A stretch of DNA of 64,000 nucleotides from Pegea sp. RAD2-039 (lineage: Eukaryota; Chordata; Thaliacea; Salpida; Salpidae), in contig JAQGEQ010000043.1 of NCBI GenBank assembly GCA_034620365.1, positions 1,426,001-1,490,000 of the forward strand, in the 5' to 3' direction. The translations under genes and the position numbers were made by a program. The notes below the pieces were generated by a model, which saw only the letters and a list, made by a program, of their open reading frames with translations, was not told where the DNA came from and made no database searches. Below are positions 11,809 through 25,100 of the stretch, one piece after another. The first letter of the stretch is position 1; every line of letters starts with the position of its first letter.

Positions 11809-14800
11809 ATGGGAAATTGTCATACTGTTGGCCCTAATGAAGCTCTTGTTGTTTCAGGTTAGCTACAATCTTTTTATGTTTCTTTTTAAAAATTTTAATA
11901 ATTTGTTATATATACAAACTAAGTATTTTATTTATTTATTAAGTTATACTTTGTAGTTCAAATAATTTAAATTTAGCTTTTATTCTTTGCAAACTTTATA
12001 TAAATTAACGAATCAAAATAATTTATTCCCACAATTTCTTAATCTGTATGAGCAAATTTCTTTTATTTTGACCTAGTTTTAAAGCATTTGTTAACAATTA
12101 TTAGAAAATTATAAATTGTGAAATATTTGTTGACATATAAATAAAGTTTTACCTAAAATATAGTGTTTATGAAAGTTTCAAAAAATATTTTAAAATCTGT
12201 CTCAGTATCTTGTTTAAATGTACTGATTCTTAGGGGGTTGTTGTGGTAATGATGGAAAACGTTATGTAATTGGAGGTTGTGCTTGGGCTTGGGCATGTGT
12301 TTCTCAAGTTCAAAGGTAACATTTTGAAATTGTTTTCAAATAAATTTATAGTTTCATTTAGTAATAAAATCGATAGTTCTTAAATCTACTGATATTTGTT
12401 AATGATTAAATGATAAGATTAACAAATTCTTAGGCTATCATTGGAGGTGATGACTTTGAACCCAATTTGTGACAATGTTGAAACTGCTCAAGGTGTTCCT
12501 TTAACTGTAACAGGTGTTGCTCAGGTAAATGACAGTAATTAACCTACAATATTATTATTGAACAGATTTCAAGAGGTATTAAGTTTTACTGCATTTATTT
12601 CTCAACTTAAGTTAGCATTTTATTTTAATAACTAGGTCAGATTTAATAATGACTCAAATTTTCAAAAGATTTAAAATTGGTTTTAATATCAGCCAAATAA
12701 TCATAAATTATTTTATTATTTTTATTTTATTTATGTAGGTGAAAGTTATAACTAACAAAGACTTGTTGGCTACTGCCTGTGAACAATTTCTTGGTAAAAA
12801 TGTAACAACTATAGAAGACATTTTACTACAAACATTAGAGGGTCATCTACGCGCGATTTTAGGTGATTTATGTAAAATTACTTGTAGTTATTTGTAGAGT
12901 AATGATTGAACATTTGTTTGAATACAAAATGTCGTTAGGGTGAAGTAGTAGTTTAAAATCAAAAACTTATCACACATATTTCAAATTTTTAACAAATTAA
13001 AAAAGTTTTTAAACATTTTAGCATTTTTGCTAAATAAGCAAATCTTTGTCGTTGTCTAAATTTGAGTTTATTATGAATATTAATTAAATCGTTTGCTTAT
13101 TTATTTGTATAATTGTTCAAATTACCTGTGTTTATATCACATATTTGAATCAAGCAGAAATTGTTCTTATTACATCATCATATTTGAGATTTTTTAAAAT
13201 ATTTTCTGATGCTTTTTAGGAACTTTGACTGTTGAACAAATTTATAAAGATCGTGAAACGTTTGCAAGTCTTGTTAGAGAAGTAGCATCGCCTGATGTCG
13301 GTCGAATGGGAATTGAAATATTGAGTTTTGTCATCAAAGATGTAGTTGATAAAGTTGATTATCTAAATTCGATTGGAAGAGCACAAACTGCTAGAGTAAA
13401 AGGTCAAGCCGATATTGGTGTTGCAGAAGCTGAAAAAGAAGCAGGCATTGTAGTAAGTGATCCGACTTATCCTTGATTGCTGCTTTTTTGTAATTGAGTT
13501 GGAATTTGCAGGAAGCTGAATGCGACAAAACTTTAATGGATGCTAAGTTTGAAGCTGACACTTTAGTAGCTGATTCAGAAAGAATGTTTAAAATGTCTCA
13601 AGCTGCTTATCAGAAAGAAGTCAATACTGCTGTGAGTAGTTCTACATGTTACTTTTAATTGAAAAAAAAGTTTCTAAAAATATTTATTAATAATTTTCTT
13701 ATTTTAATTGTCATTTTATTTAATAATTTTTAGAAATTATTTAAGAATTTTTATAGTTTTTAGAAATGCTCCAATTTAACTTGAAACATCGCCCCAGTTT
13801 CTTTCTATTTGCTCTTTTATTATTTTTATTAAATGTTTTACTTGATGTTATTTTAATTTGGTAGTTTCCGTCATATAACCTTTTGTCTACTTCAGATTTC
13901 AAATAAAATTTCTTCCTGTTAGACTATACTCACATTTTCTACATTCTTTTTGTATTTACCATTCAAAACTTCCATTCAAACCTTCTGCTTTTATGAATTT
14001 CAAACTATTTATGAAAAATAATCTAGTTCTTTGATGACATTATTTTTAATAAATTAGTTCATTTTCAACTCTTCATAACAACTAACCAACAATCGGTTAA
14101 CTGTTTTTTATCACTTTTATCAAAGACTTTATTATCTGAAAGTTTTCAACCTACCCATTGATAGACTGATGAGATATCTGTTAAGTCTCAATAAGTTTTT
14201 ACTTATTACAAATTGCTTCATGTGTTTTGTTCTAATTTCTTTGCATTTGTCAAATGATAAGTTGTTGTTACATTCCACCAACTAGCTTAGTGAGAAATGT
14301 CTTGTGAAAATGAACAACAACTTTTACAGAATGCTGAAGCAGAACTAGCTTACAGTCTACAAGCAGCTAAAGAAAAACAAGCGATTCGAAAAGAAGAGAT
14401 TCAGATAGATGTAGTTCAGAGACGCAAACAAATTGATGTGGAAGCATGTGAGATTGAACGTAAAGATCGTGAACTTGAAGCTACTGTAAGAAGACCAACA
14501 GCTGCTGAAGCGTATAAAGTTGGAACAATCGCTGAAGGAAAGCGGTGAGTAGCTGATGATGTACATCTCACTTTTGTTTGTTTTTAAACTAATTGAAATC
14601 AGAAGTCATTCAACAATCTAATTGATCGAAATTATCACTTATCTAAATGTGATTATTCTATTTTTGTTTAAAATTTCCATTTCATTTTCTTGTGACTTAT
14701 TAGTCACGATTTGTTTTTATTTAAGAAATTTTTAAAAAACTTTCTGGTAACTTTTGGTAGTCAGACATTTTGCTACATCTCTTCAATTATTTATATTCGA

Positions 14801-15530
14801 TTTTAAACTTCGCTGATCATTTCAAATTGAAGACATTTTAACAATCAACTAACATATCATCATCATCATCACATTAATTGATAAACAACAACAACTAACC
14901 AATAATAAACATTTGTTTGTGATTCAGAACAAAAACAGTTGAAGCAGCTAACGCAGAAGCAGAAAAGATCAAGTTAGTAGGTGGAGCTGAAGCAACAGCG
15001 ATTGAAGCTATTGGTAAAGCTGAAGCTGAAAGTATGCGACAAAAAGCCTCAGCATATAAACAGTATGGAGAAGCAGCTTTAATGTCTCTAGTACTTGAAG
15101 CTTTGCCTAAGGCAAGTAGATTGAAAAATGTCCAGAATTCATTCATCAATGTTTTTAAGTTGACGAAATTGGTAAAAAGGTTTATGTGACTTGAGTACCG
15201 GGCGGATATGACGTCTTGTTTGCAATTAGCTAGATTTGGAGGCTTTAGCAAATGATTTGTTATCAAGTTGATGTTATCAAGAAATTTGTTTGTAGGTTGC
15301 TGCTGAAGTAGCTGCTCCGTTATCACGTGTTGATGAAATTGTTCTGATTGGTGGAGGAGATACTACCAATGAAGTCACTAAACTTCTTGCTGAACTTCCG
15401 CCTTCAGTGAAAGCTCTTACAGGTGTTGATGTCTCCAAGGTCAGTTCAAATCTTACTGATTCTAATCTTGAAGTTTGTAATTTGATGCAATTATTTTCAG
15501 GTGATTCAACAGCTACCTGGAGCTAAATAG
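11809..15530 (+). CDS. FLOT2: flotillin-2 (reggie-1), complete
   Basis: Scaffold protein of cholesterol-rich membrane microdomains on plasma membrane and endosomes; forms hetero-oligomers with flotillin-1. Ten coding exons: 11809-11857, 12234-12315, 12434-12524, 12739-12862, 13220-13452, 13512-13631, 14330-14544, 14928-15111, 15296-15439, 15501-15530. They sum to 1272 nt, so 423 aa, against about 428 in mammals. The N-terminus MGNCHTVGPNEALVVSGGCC keeps the myristoylated Gly2 and palmitoylated Cys4, Cys19 and Cys20 of the family. The SPFH/PHB domain follows (for example TLTVEQIYKDRETFASLVRE, VGRMGIEILSF), then the coiled flotillin domain rich in EA/AE repeats (ADIGVAEAEKEAGI, EEIQIDVVQRRKQIDVEA, AYKQYGEAAL-type block) and the conserved tail VDEIVLIGGGD with LTGVDVSKVIQQLPGAK. 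All introns are GT-AG except the one after 15111, which starts GCAAGT. Gene identity is essentially certain from memory of the family. Confidence 0.97.
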
Positions 15531-16184
15531 ATTTCCAACTTTTAATTTAATTACCTAAACCGTAAATTTCACGACGTTACTTATTATGTAAGATTTTTTC
15601 ACCTTCAACATTAAGACAGTTGTCATTTAATAGCTTCCTGATATATAGGATTCATTCCATCAGTATTTATATTTGCATTAATAAAAAAGAAATTAGTTTG
15701 AGAGAAAGAAAAAGTTTTGAGACCATTAAAATGTTAACAAACTGAAGAAATAAGAAAAATCTAATGAATGTGTCTTCAACGTGTATCAATTTAACTTATT
15801 ACTAACATCTTATATAACAGAAATCCTTTCAGTGTTATTTGTAAACGTTTCATCTCCGACTAGCACAATTATTGCATGAATTTAACCGGAATCAGCCAAT
15901 TTATTGCTTTTTGTTCGAAATCAATTTTGTAGCGTAGTTTAACAATGACATCGGAATAAATTTCATCGTTTAAATGCTTTTATTTTCAATTTCGTTTCAT
16001 ACAGACAAATTTAGTATTTATACTTTTCACACAAAATGATATAGATTTGTTACAAAAATAAAAGAGATTAGTAAATTATATGAGATCGGTCTTCAACTGG
16101 GTTTGTTTAATAATTCTGAAAAGTAAAATAAGTTATTTATATAACTGTATCATGTTTAAAACAAACAAACCTCTGACCGATCAG
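15531..16184. other. convergent 3' ends of flotillin-2 and SPAG17
   Basis: The two genes run toward each other with about 650 bp between their stop codons. An AATAAA hexamer at 15680-15685 suits the flotillin-2 message, about 150 nt after its stop. A reversed AATAAA (TTTATT, about 15976-15983) suits SPAG17. No coding sequence is seen. Confidence 0.6.
15680..15685 (+). terminator. probable polyadenylation signal of flotillin-2
   Basis: Canonical AATAAA about 150 nt downstream of the flotillin-2 stop codon, in an otherwise gene-free spacer. Based on motif and position only. Confidence 0.45.
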
Positions 16185-19100
16185 TTAGACGAGGTCTCCA
16201 TCTTCTTTTGATCGTAGTTTTTTAACTTTTTTGTCGTTTAATTTGATGACACCAGGTGCTAGTTGCTGTCGACATTCTTCAGGATATATTCTATCATACT
16301 CATAAGAAGTTAGAACAGGTAAACGAGAAACAAATTTAGTTAAGGATTTAACAAAGTTACAACAGTCTGGTGTACTTCATTTCAACAGCAGAGTTTCTTT
16401 CTAGACTACAATCAAACATTATTTCTTGAAATAAATAATTAATTCTAACGTTTCGTTGCAATAAACAAGCCTAGGCGTTTTCTGCTCAAGTTTTAGGATA
16501 ATATTCACAAAGTAACCTGCTTATTTACAAATGAAAGTTTATAAAACTCGTCTAATTTAAATTGCTAATAGAAAAATTCAAATCAAAAAGGATATTTGCT
16601 ACAATCGGTAAGTACAAGATATCACTTTCACTAATAATTTTTAATTGATAATCAATCCTGCCAACTCCATAGTCACCAACAACTCCTATTGCAATCGCAT
16701 AGACTTCAATTTTGACCACAACACTCATACCCGCAGCAACCTGCTCACAAAGTATTTTTGAAACATCGATTTAAAACTAAATATCATTTTTATCAGATTT
16801 GAAAAGATTTTTGTATTCATCTTTAATAGAATTTTACAGACAAGCTTGTAGGTTTTGTAAATTAAAGAAAATGTCTATAACTTTACTTTCTTATTCTTCA
16901 GTATATCAAAATTGATATATAAAATTAAAATGTTCTAAAAATCATTTAAATCTGTCATCTTAATCAATAAATAATAAAAAGAAAACTAATTGAACTGTTT
17001 TGATGACCAGCTAATCCATCGATATACTGACTTGACGAGGAGCAAAGTGAACAAATATTCCAGTGCTTGGTGGTGGGGATTCGATCCTATATCTACACGA
17101 GTCAATTCCAACATTTTTTAACTTCGCTTTAAAGCTATATTTTTCTCCTTCTTTTAGGATACCAAAACTAACCTTTTAATCAAATTAATTGATTTGTTAA
17201 CAGATTAAAATGATTAATTTTATAAAAGTTAATTTTCCTTCAAATATAAGCACTGAGAGTTTTATATAAAAAGTTAGCTTAAAATTTACTCAGTAAATTG
17301 CTTATTAGGTTGGAACTTCAGTTGTTTAACTTTTGTTTACAAATATAATGAACCTTATTTGGATGGATTTCAAAACCCCTTTTAAGGACTTGCACAAAAC
17401 CTTTTTCGAGGCCTCCTGTTATGGAAGATGTTTTTGTTTGTCTTCGAACTGGTTCTTCAATTTCTATATACTAAATTAACAAACAAAAATGTATATTTAA
17501 GGTTTGCTTATCGAAGTTAGAAAACATATATGAATTTAGTAATTGAAAATTTAAGCAAAAAGTAAAAGATAAAAGGCAGTTAATAATAGAAATAAGATAT
17601 TTTGTAAATTAGAACGTTTGCGGATAAGACATCAAGTTAAAATTCATTTAAATATTGTGATAATTAAAACAAACCTTTTTGTTGGGTATTGCATCAGGTT
17701 TTGTAGCCATTAAAGAAGCCATAAATAATTTGGTTTTTGAATTAACAGAATCTTCTTCAGAATTGTCGGTTCTTTTTGTTGCAACCTTGGTCTTTAAATT
17801 TTTTGTGATCTGATCACAATCCAAAGAAGTTGCAACATCAGATAAGTTATTGGAAATATCTGAATGGCTGGAAGTGGTAGTACAAGTCGCACTTTTCACG
17901 GACTGATTTGTATCTTTTAAGTCCATTATATCAAGTTCTGAGCTATCTTCTTCGCATTGACTGGTTTCTTCCGCATCATTTTCATTTTCAGTTTTTATAT
18001 TTTCTGTTGCTGTATCTACTAAACAAATAAATGAAATACATTTTGGAACTGGTAGATCAGAAAATGATTTTTTGTGCAGCAAATTAAATTGTGATAAAGA
18101 TTGTAATTAGACGTGAGTAATTTGTAATTAAAATATGAACAGAAAATACTGATACTTCATGAATTATGTATATTACTACTTTCAACTTTGATAACACCAT
18201 TAACTTTATTGTGAGAACCATTAAAAGCTGAAAAGTGCGACATTTAAGCCCATGAGGCTGTCTCTACCTTGCTTAGTCTCATCTCTACTAATTGAATCCT
18301 CAAAAGACGTTTCTATTTGTCGTAAAAAACCTCCAAATACGCCTGGACTTTTCGAACTTTTCTCATGAAGAAGCTCGCATTGTTCTAAGTTTGTGAAATT
18401 ATTGAAAATATTTTATGTTGATGTGACAATCAAGTTAGAAATTAAGTTTATTTCAGTGAATCAAAGAGACAATTTGCAAAATATGAGCTTGTGGCTAGAT
18501 ATCTCACCTTTATCCTGATCCTTGTTAAAAAAACTTGGATTTTCTTCATTTACATCAATATGATTTATAACCTCAAAATCTTTGTACATAGATTCTGAAA
18601 AATAAATAAGAAATCTTTTGGCAGATGAAGAAAAATACTAAAAACTAATATCAGAAACCATAACTTGATAATTTGATAAAGAAACTTACAAATAGAAAAA
18701 CCCTGCAGAAGACTGCCAAAAACCTTTTTTTAAAATACTTTAGCAAATGTTAAAAAGTCTGAGATGCAAACGACAACCAACTAACAAGCAGATGACAAAC
18801 TTCAAATGGATTGATTTAGCAAAAAAGGAAAAGCAAATTTTTAAGAGCATACCCACTACCCCCCCCCCCCTGAGTACTTTGCTGAGTTTAAGCATTTGGG
18901 TTCTTACCACCTTCGATCACCAACACAGGATTTGTCGATAAGACAAGTTGGCTGAAAGTTACAGGTCAAGATACTTCATCAACCTAACCGACTTTTATTC
19001 AATTTTTGTATTTTAAATGAAATTCGAATCAGAGTTGACGCCATTGCAAGTCAAAGTTTTTCTCTCAGTATTAAAAGAGTAGCCTCGTATTGATTTCTAT

Positions 19101-22100
19101 ATTATTATATCGAAAGTATGTTAAGATTTAATTTAACTTAAAATAACTGGCGAGTCTTTATAGAAAACAGATAAGATGAAGTTTGTAGCAAGCAGTTGAA
19201 CAGTTTTTTATACTATTTATCGATTTAGTCGAAATTTTCAGTTTGAATCAAAGATGAGATATAAAAGTATTTGAGTTTTGTTTTAACATTTGTATAATTA
19301 GATAAAGAAAACAAGAAACCCATTTCAGGTTTACAAAAATTTAAATAATCATCAAAAAAAAAAAGAGACATTATCAGATTTTATCCTTAACAGAACTTTC
19401 TTACCTGTAGACTGCTGATGTAAATCATTAATGAAACCAACTTGAACTTTATCGATGGGTCTTTTACCTACGTAGACCTTGTTATCTTGTTTAGTGAGCT
19501 CGATAGATATTGGAGATTTCACCAAACATTTGTGTAAGTTGTGCATCAAGAAAGATGCTTCATTTAACTTGTTGGTATTTTGAATCAACCAAGCTCTACC
19601 TTGCTTGCTAGCAAAATAAGGCGGAACAACTCTTTCTTTTAGAGTTTTTCGTGTTAACTCTTCATCTAAGATCTCGTTTCTGCGATTAAGAAGATCATAA
19701 AAGATCATATGAAGAGGCAAACAGTTTGTTTTGAAAAATATGAATATTTTGATACGAACAATTCTAACAAAGGTTTTTTTTTTTCTAAGAAAACAGAACA
19801 GAAAATTTAACAAATAATTGAAACTGTTCATTCAACATTTTACAAAAGTACATTTAATACAAATGAGTTAAAAACTTTCTTTTTAGTGATGAAATATGTA
19901 CTAACCTGATAACTTGCCAGTTTTCTTCAGTTAATTTCGGTTTAGCTTTTTTTGGTGATGATTTCTCTTTTTTTGGTTGAATTATATTTTCATATTTTGA
20001 TTTGATTAATGAAGCTTGCTCGAAACAAGTTTTATTTTCAGGAAATACAAGAGTTGGAATAATAAGTTGTTCACAGACTTTCTTGTCAACTACATTTTCT
20101 TTGTTATTATCAACTGATTTCTAACAAAAATAATTAAAATATTACAGTGAAAAGTTAAATCTATGAGTTTTATAGCAGAAAAAAATCAGTTTATTTATAA
20201 GTAAAAGTTTCAAACAAAAAATTAATTTTATTAAAATTCATCATTAAACCAAACCACTATTTGAAAGTTATTTGTTAGTTGATGAAGCTTTTATATGATC
20301 AATTAACGGCACTTTCAGTGTTTCGACGGAAATAACAGTGGAGTCAGCGAGCTAAAGGTTTAAGTACTTGATGGTGTTTGCTTTCATTGAACAACAAACA
20401 CACCGACAAAAGTACAATAGACAGAAATTTGGTGTTTATACTTTTGTTTTCATATAAAATATACGATTTTGTTGACTAATCAAATATTTTCAGTTTAGTT
20501 CTGTGTTAAAAAAGAAATTTCTTATTTAAATATGTTCAAGTATTTTTGAATTTTATTTTCAAATAAGCTTTCAACAAGTCAACAAAAAATTGTTGCCTGA
20601 TCATAAGTTTGTGAAAATAAAGATATTTTGCAAGTGGTTCTTTTGATGGACTAACAAAATCTTCGAATACTTCTCATTGAGAAACTCATCAAAAACTACT
20701 TTGAGGTTCTACCTCTGTATGAAGTTTAAAATCAACAAATGAATTCTCACATTTTGATAATTAGTCAAAACATCATCATATTCAAGGACTAGTGAAAGAA
20801 GATCATTTGCTCTCAAGACTTCATCTATTGATCGAGGATCTAATACTTTGAGAGTTTGACGATGTATTTCTTCCATTCCAAGATCACGAACAAAACTAAT
20901 GAATTTGCTCTTCAGATGTTCCCGGATAGCTTTATAGTTAAAGATGATTAAATTACAGTCAGAAGTAGATCTTTTACGAGATGTATAAAAGTTAATGTTT
21001 GCCACTAGGGGGCGTGTTAAGGTGGTGAGCAAGTATGAATAAAACCTTTTGAAACTTCTTTATAACGAAGTAACTGGCGAACTTCGATGACATCGGGACA
21101 TTTGGGCACATACTGGTCCATTTGTAGTTGACGGTCAGTTTTACAAAGATTATTTTCTAGCTTTTGATGATCAATTATCTTTTTCTCGGGAAAATTTCTG
21201 TTAAAAAGTTGGAAACAAAAAGTTGAAAATTTTCACAAAAGTCTTACTGAGTATCAACAAGAAGAAGATCACGAGAACGAATGTTAGGAGGGATTATATT
21301 TGCTTCTTGCTTCAGTACCTTCCACCCATCACCGACATATTGATGACGTGGCCTCATTACCGTCACAGCTAAAGAAAATCAAATCATAAAAATAAAAAAA
21401 CAAAAAATAACAAACCAGTTGCTTCATTGTTGCTAAAAAGTGTTTCCCTGACAACAGCTGTCAAAGCATCGATCTCTGATTGATGGATGTAATCCTTGAT
21501 TTCATTTTCACGGAGCAACTCGCTTCCAGTCCCATCTTTCTTGATGATGAACAATCTGGAAGATATTTCAAATTGATGTAGATTTGTAGCAAGGATCTTT
21601 CATTACCTCGGAGGATGATTGAAAAATTTCTGCCGGTAACTACTTCTCGCATCTGATTCTTCTTCTTCTTCATTACAAGCTTGATGACCACTGATCGTGT
21701 TTACAACTCCCTTGTTTGTCACCTTTAAATCAAACTGTCAACATTTCTTCCAATTTTCATTTCAAATCAACCTGGAATAAATTTCCATCTAAATCACAAA
21801 CTTCACAACAAATTGAAGAGTTATGACGAAGAATGTAATTCAATTTGTTGTCAAATGAATCCTCCATAAGACCCTCTGAAAGATTTTGTAATCTTCTAAC
21901 ACCTTCATCAACAGGGATGTAAGTTGTGGAGCCGTTCTGATCTAACATCACTTCTCCTCCGGACCAATGTAGTAACTGTAAATCAATTATTCATGAAAGA
22001 TTTTCATTTCAACTTTTTGTTGTCAAATTTTTACGAATGAGATTTTTTACTAAAATTTTCTGTTTTGAGTTTTAAAAAAGTTGTTTGGAACCTTATACGA

Positions 22101-25100
22101 TCCATCACAACTTGCTAACAACCTAGAACCACTTCCAAAAGTTGTCACACTTTCTTTGTTACTCTGATTGAACGTCACGGTGGCAAAACCAGAACATTCT
22201 ACACTCACAAACCAAACTACTTGTCCTGTAACAAGTGAAGTCATGAAAATTTGATTAAATCACTGATGACGTCATCACCATTGTTATCTTGTGCGCTATA
22301 CTTAGTAATCCTAGTACCATCTTCATGTTCACAAACGATCCCTCCATCTGGGCGCTGCACTCGAATCACGTGATCTTCAAGACTCAGATATATCTGTGAA
22401 TTGATTGTTAAGTCACTGATTGCCACTAGAGGGTAGCATTGTGCTGCTGTTAACTACAAAGCGGGTTGCTATTGGCAACTATAGTCACAGCAAACCGCGC
22501 TTTACATTTCATTCAAATTTTAAATCAAATATTTAGGTGTTGACCGTATTGAAAAGAAAGTGATTTGAAAGCTTTTCTCTCAATTGTTGGAAATCTATTT
22601 TTGGTATCATTGAGTTTGTATGAATGAGCGAGTTAGTAGCTGAATCAATGAATCAAGTGTTCTAGCGGCTCTTCAACTCTTATTTAAATATACTCGTAAT
22701 ATACAATCTCAAAGACTAAATAAAAGAAAAGTTGTTGACTAAAAGTGAAAGACACACATTGATTTGAATGTGAGAATAAGTTACAAGGACTCTTGAAAAA
22801 AGTGAAAAAATTTTCAAAAAGTTTGCTATCAAACCAATTAAACGATTTTCATCATTTTCAAATTTTATTGCTTTTCAAGGTTTGTGGAAGCGGCTGTAAA
22901 AGTCTTTAACTGAAATTCAGTTAAAAACTTAATTCAAAAGCATCAATCATTATTTAAAAGCGTCAGCGACGCTTAGCGGTTAATTAAAGGTAATCATTTG
23001 AGATAAGACTAATTGAAAGATAGGGGGGGGACATTGTTTATCAGACTTTCATAAATTATCTGCTAGAAATAAAGATGTTGTTGGAATTTTAAAAACTTTG
23101 AGTGATTGCTGAAATAAATATTTCAAATACAACAATTTAACAAACCTTAAAATGCTTTTCAGAACAAGTTTATGAAAATAAATTCCATAAAAGTCTCTGA
23201 GATCATTTCAACAAGCAGGGAATTGATCAAATGAAAAAATTGAATCAAAAAGATCCTCAGATTCAAAGATTTATATTTGAAGATCAAAATAAGATGAAGA
23301 ATTTAATATTTGAAGAAATTTACAAAAAAGAAATCAAAATAAATTAATGAAGTTTAAAACGACATCAAAAAGACCTCTTTGGTAACTGGATCAGTTGCTT
23401 TGTAACAGATCTTCTTTTGATGTAGATACTTGCATCCGTTACTCTTCAAATAATAAACCTCTCCGCTAATCAAAGTTGTCTTCCAACTAGAAGAAAGATC
23501 AATCTCAGTATTTTGTCTGCAACAAAAACTCGATTTGAATCAACAGATTCTGTTTGAAAGACACGGAATCAATCAGAAAAGTGAGCCAAGTCACCTGTTC
23601 AAATCATTGTTTAGATTTCCGTGATCATTAGTGGATTCTAACCCCGGCTTGTTTATAGACTTGCGGTTTTTTGCTGAGCAGAAAAACGTAGTTTTGAAAT
23701 TGATAAAATTTAGGAGTTGGGGTAAATTTGTGATTCTGTTTACTTTTAATTCATCAGAATTGTGAACAGATTGAATAAACATTAAAAGCGTGAAGGAATC
23801 GTTTACTTTTTCGACGATCAATCAATGTGCTTGGTGGTGCTGTTGCTACGATGTGATTGTGATTAGGATGAGTTGAACATTCATTTCTTGGCATCGTTAA
23901 TCCTTCATTGAAAAGAGCAGAAGACCCTTGATTGCTATGAACTGATCCATCCAAACACAACACCTGATTTATATTAGTTGATAGAAGTTGAAATGAAATG
24001 ATTTTTAGTACTTGTGTGGAACCATCTGGCATAACTTTAATCACTGTCCCGTCGCTCATCACAGTACGAGAAGTCTCCTCAGCAGCTGGTGATCCCTGCG
24101 TCTTGCTTCCTGTTTGCTTATTCATCACTTTTATAGGATAATATTGTCTCACAAACATATCATATTCAAAGACACGTTTTTCGTGATTAATTTCTGCAAT
24201 AATTTCACTTTTTATTTCAAATAAATCTTTTTATAATTAGAAAAAATAATTTTAATAAAAAATGGTCAAGTTTATGAAAAATAAAATAATATTTTGGATG
24301 TTTAGACGTTTGAGATTACATAAATGTATCTTTGATCAACCAACAAATCAACAAAAGCTCTTTTCATTTGGATCTTTACATTCAAGTTGTTTTTTTTTTA
24401 AATCATTTCAACTAAAGAAACGTTTTAAAGAATATGAAATATTACTTTTACTTGAAAATGTTGGTTTCGAGTAGATTGAAAAAGATTATTAATACCATAT
24501 AAGGTATTGTAAACATAGCAGGTTGCAAAATATTTCACTTAACTTCCAATTGATCAATCATGATTTATGATGAAGAGCCCTTAAAGAAAGCTCCGATTTT
24601 CATGTAAGCCACTTCACTGTCAGCTTTTTGAAGCAAATAATTTCTCAAATATGGCGAATTATACAAGAAAAGTATTTAGAAACTTTCCGAATTACTTTTA
24701 ATCAACTGATATTTCAGATTGAAGTTAGAAATCAGTTTTTAGTTGAAATCTAATTAGTTTGTTGCTTCAACTATTTTGTTTTCAAATTTAGTAAACTTTT
24801 TAATCTAACAACCATCCGTAACGAAACTAACTCAAGCATTAACCAGAACAAGTTAAAACAGAAAAACTCTTTTATCCGATCAAGAAAGAATCCCACAGTG
24901 ACGAGATTGAGGTAAGAGTTGATTGAAGTAACCGCTTTTCAGTGAATCTTTAACCCCTCCTATTAATACTACAGCTGTGTGAGTTTTTACATCAGCTCTA
25001 CATGTCTCTAATTTCACGTTTCTTCTCCTATTTTTTGTATCTTTGTTTGATTAAATACGTCAGAGCTGAAGAAATCGACAAACAAACAAAGTGGTCGCTG

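Noticed and set aside
14895-15326. 143-codon minus-strand frame across flotillin-2
   Set aside because: It is the antisense shadow of flotillin-2 exons 8 and 9, whose identity is certain.
18859-18871. Poly-C tract and, at about 23023, a poly-G tract
   Set aside because: Ordinary mononucleotide runs in introns; no quadruplex-forming or telomeric pattern around them.
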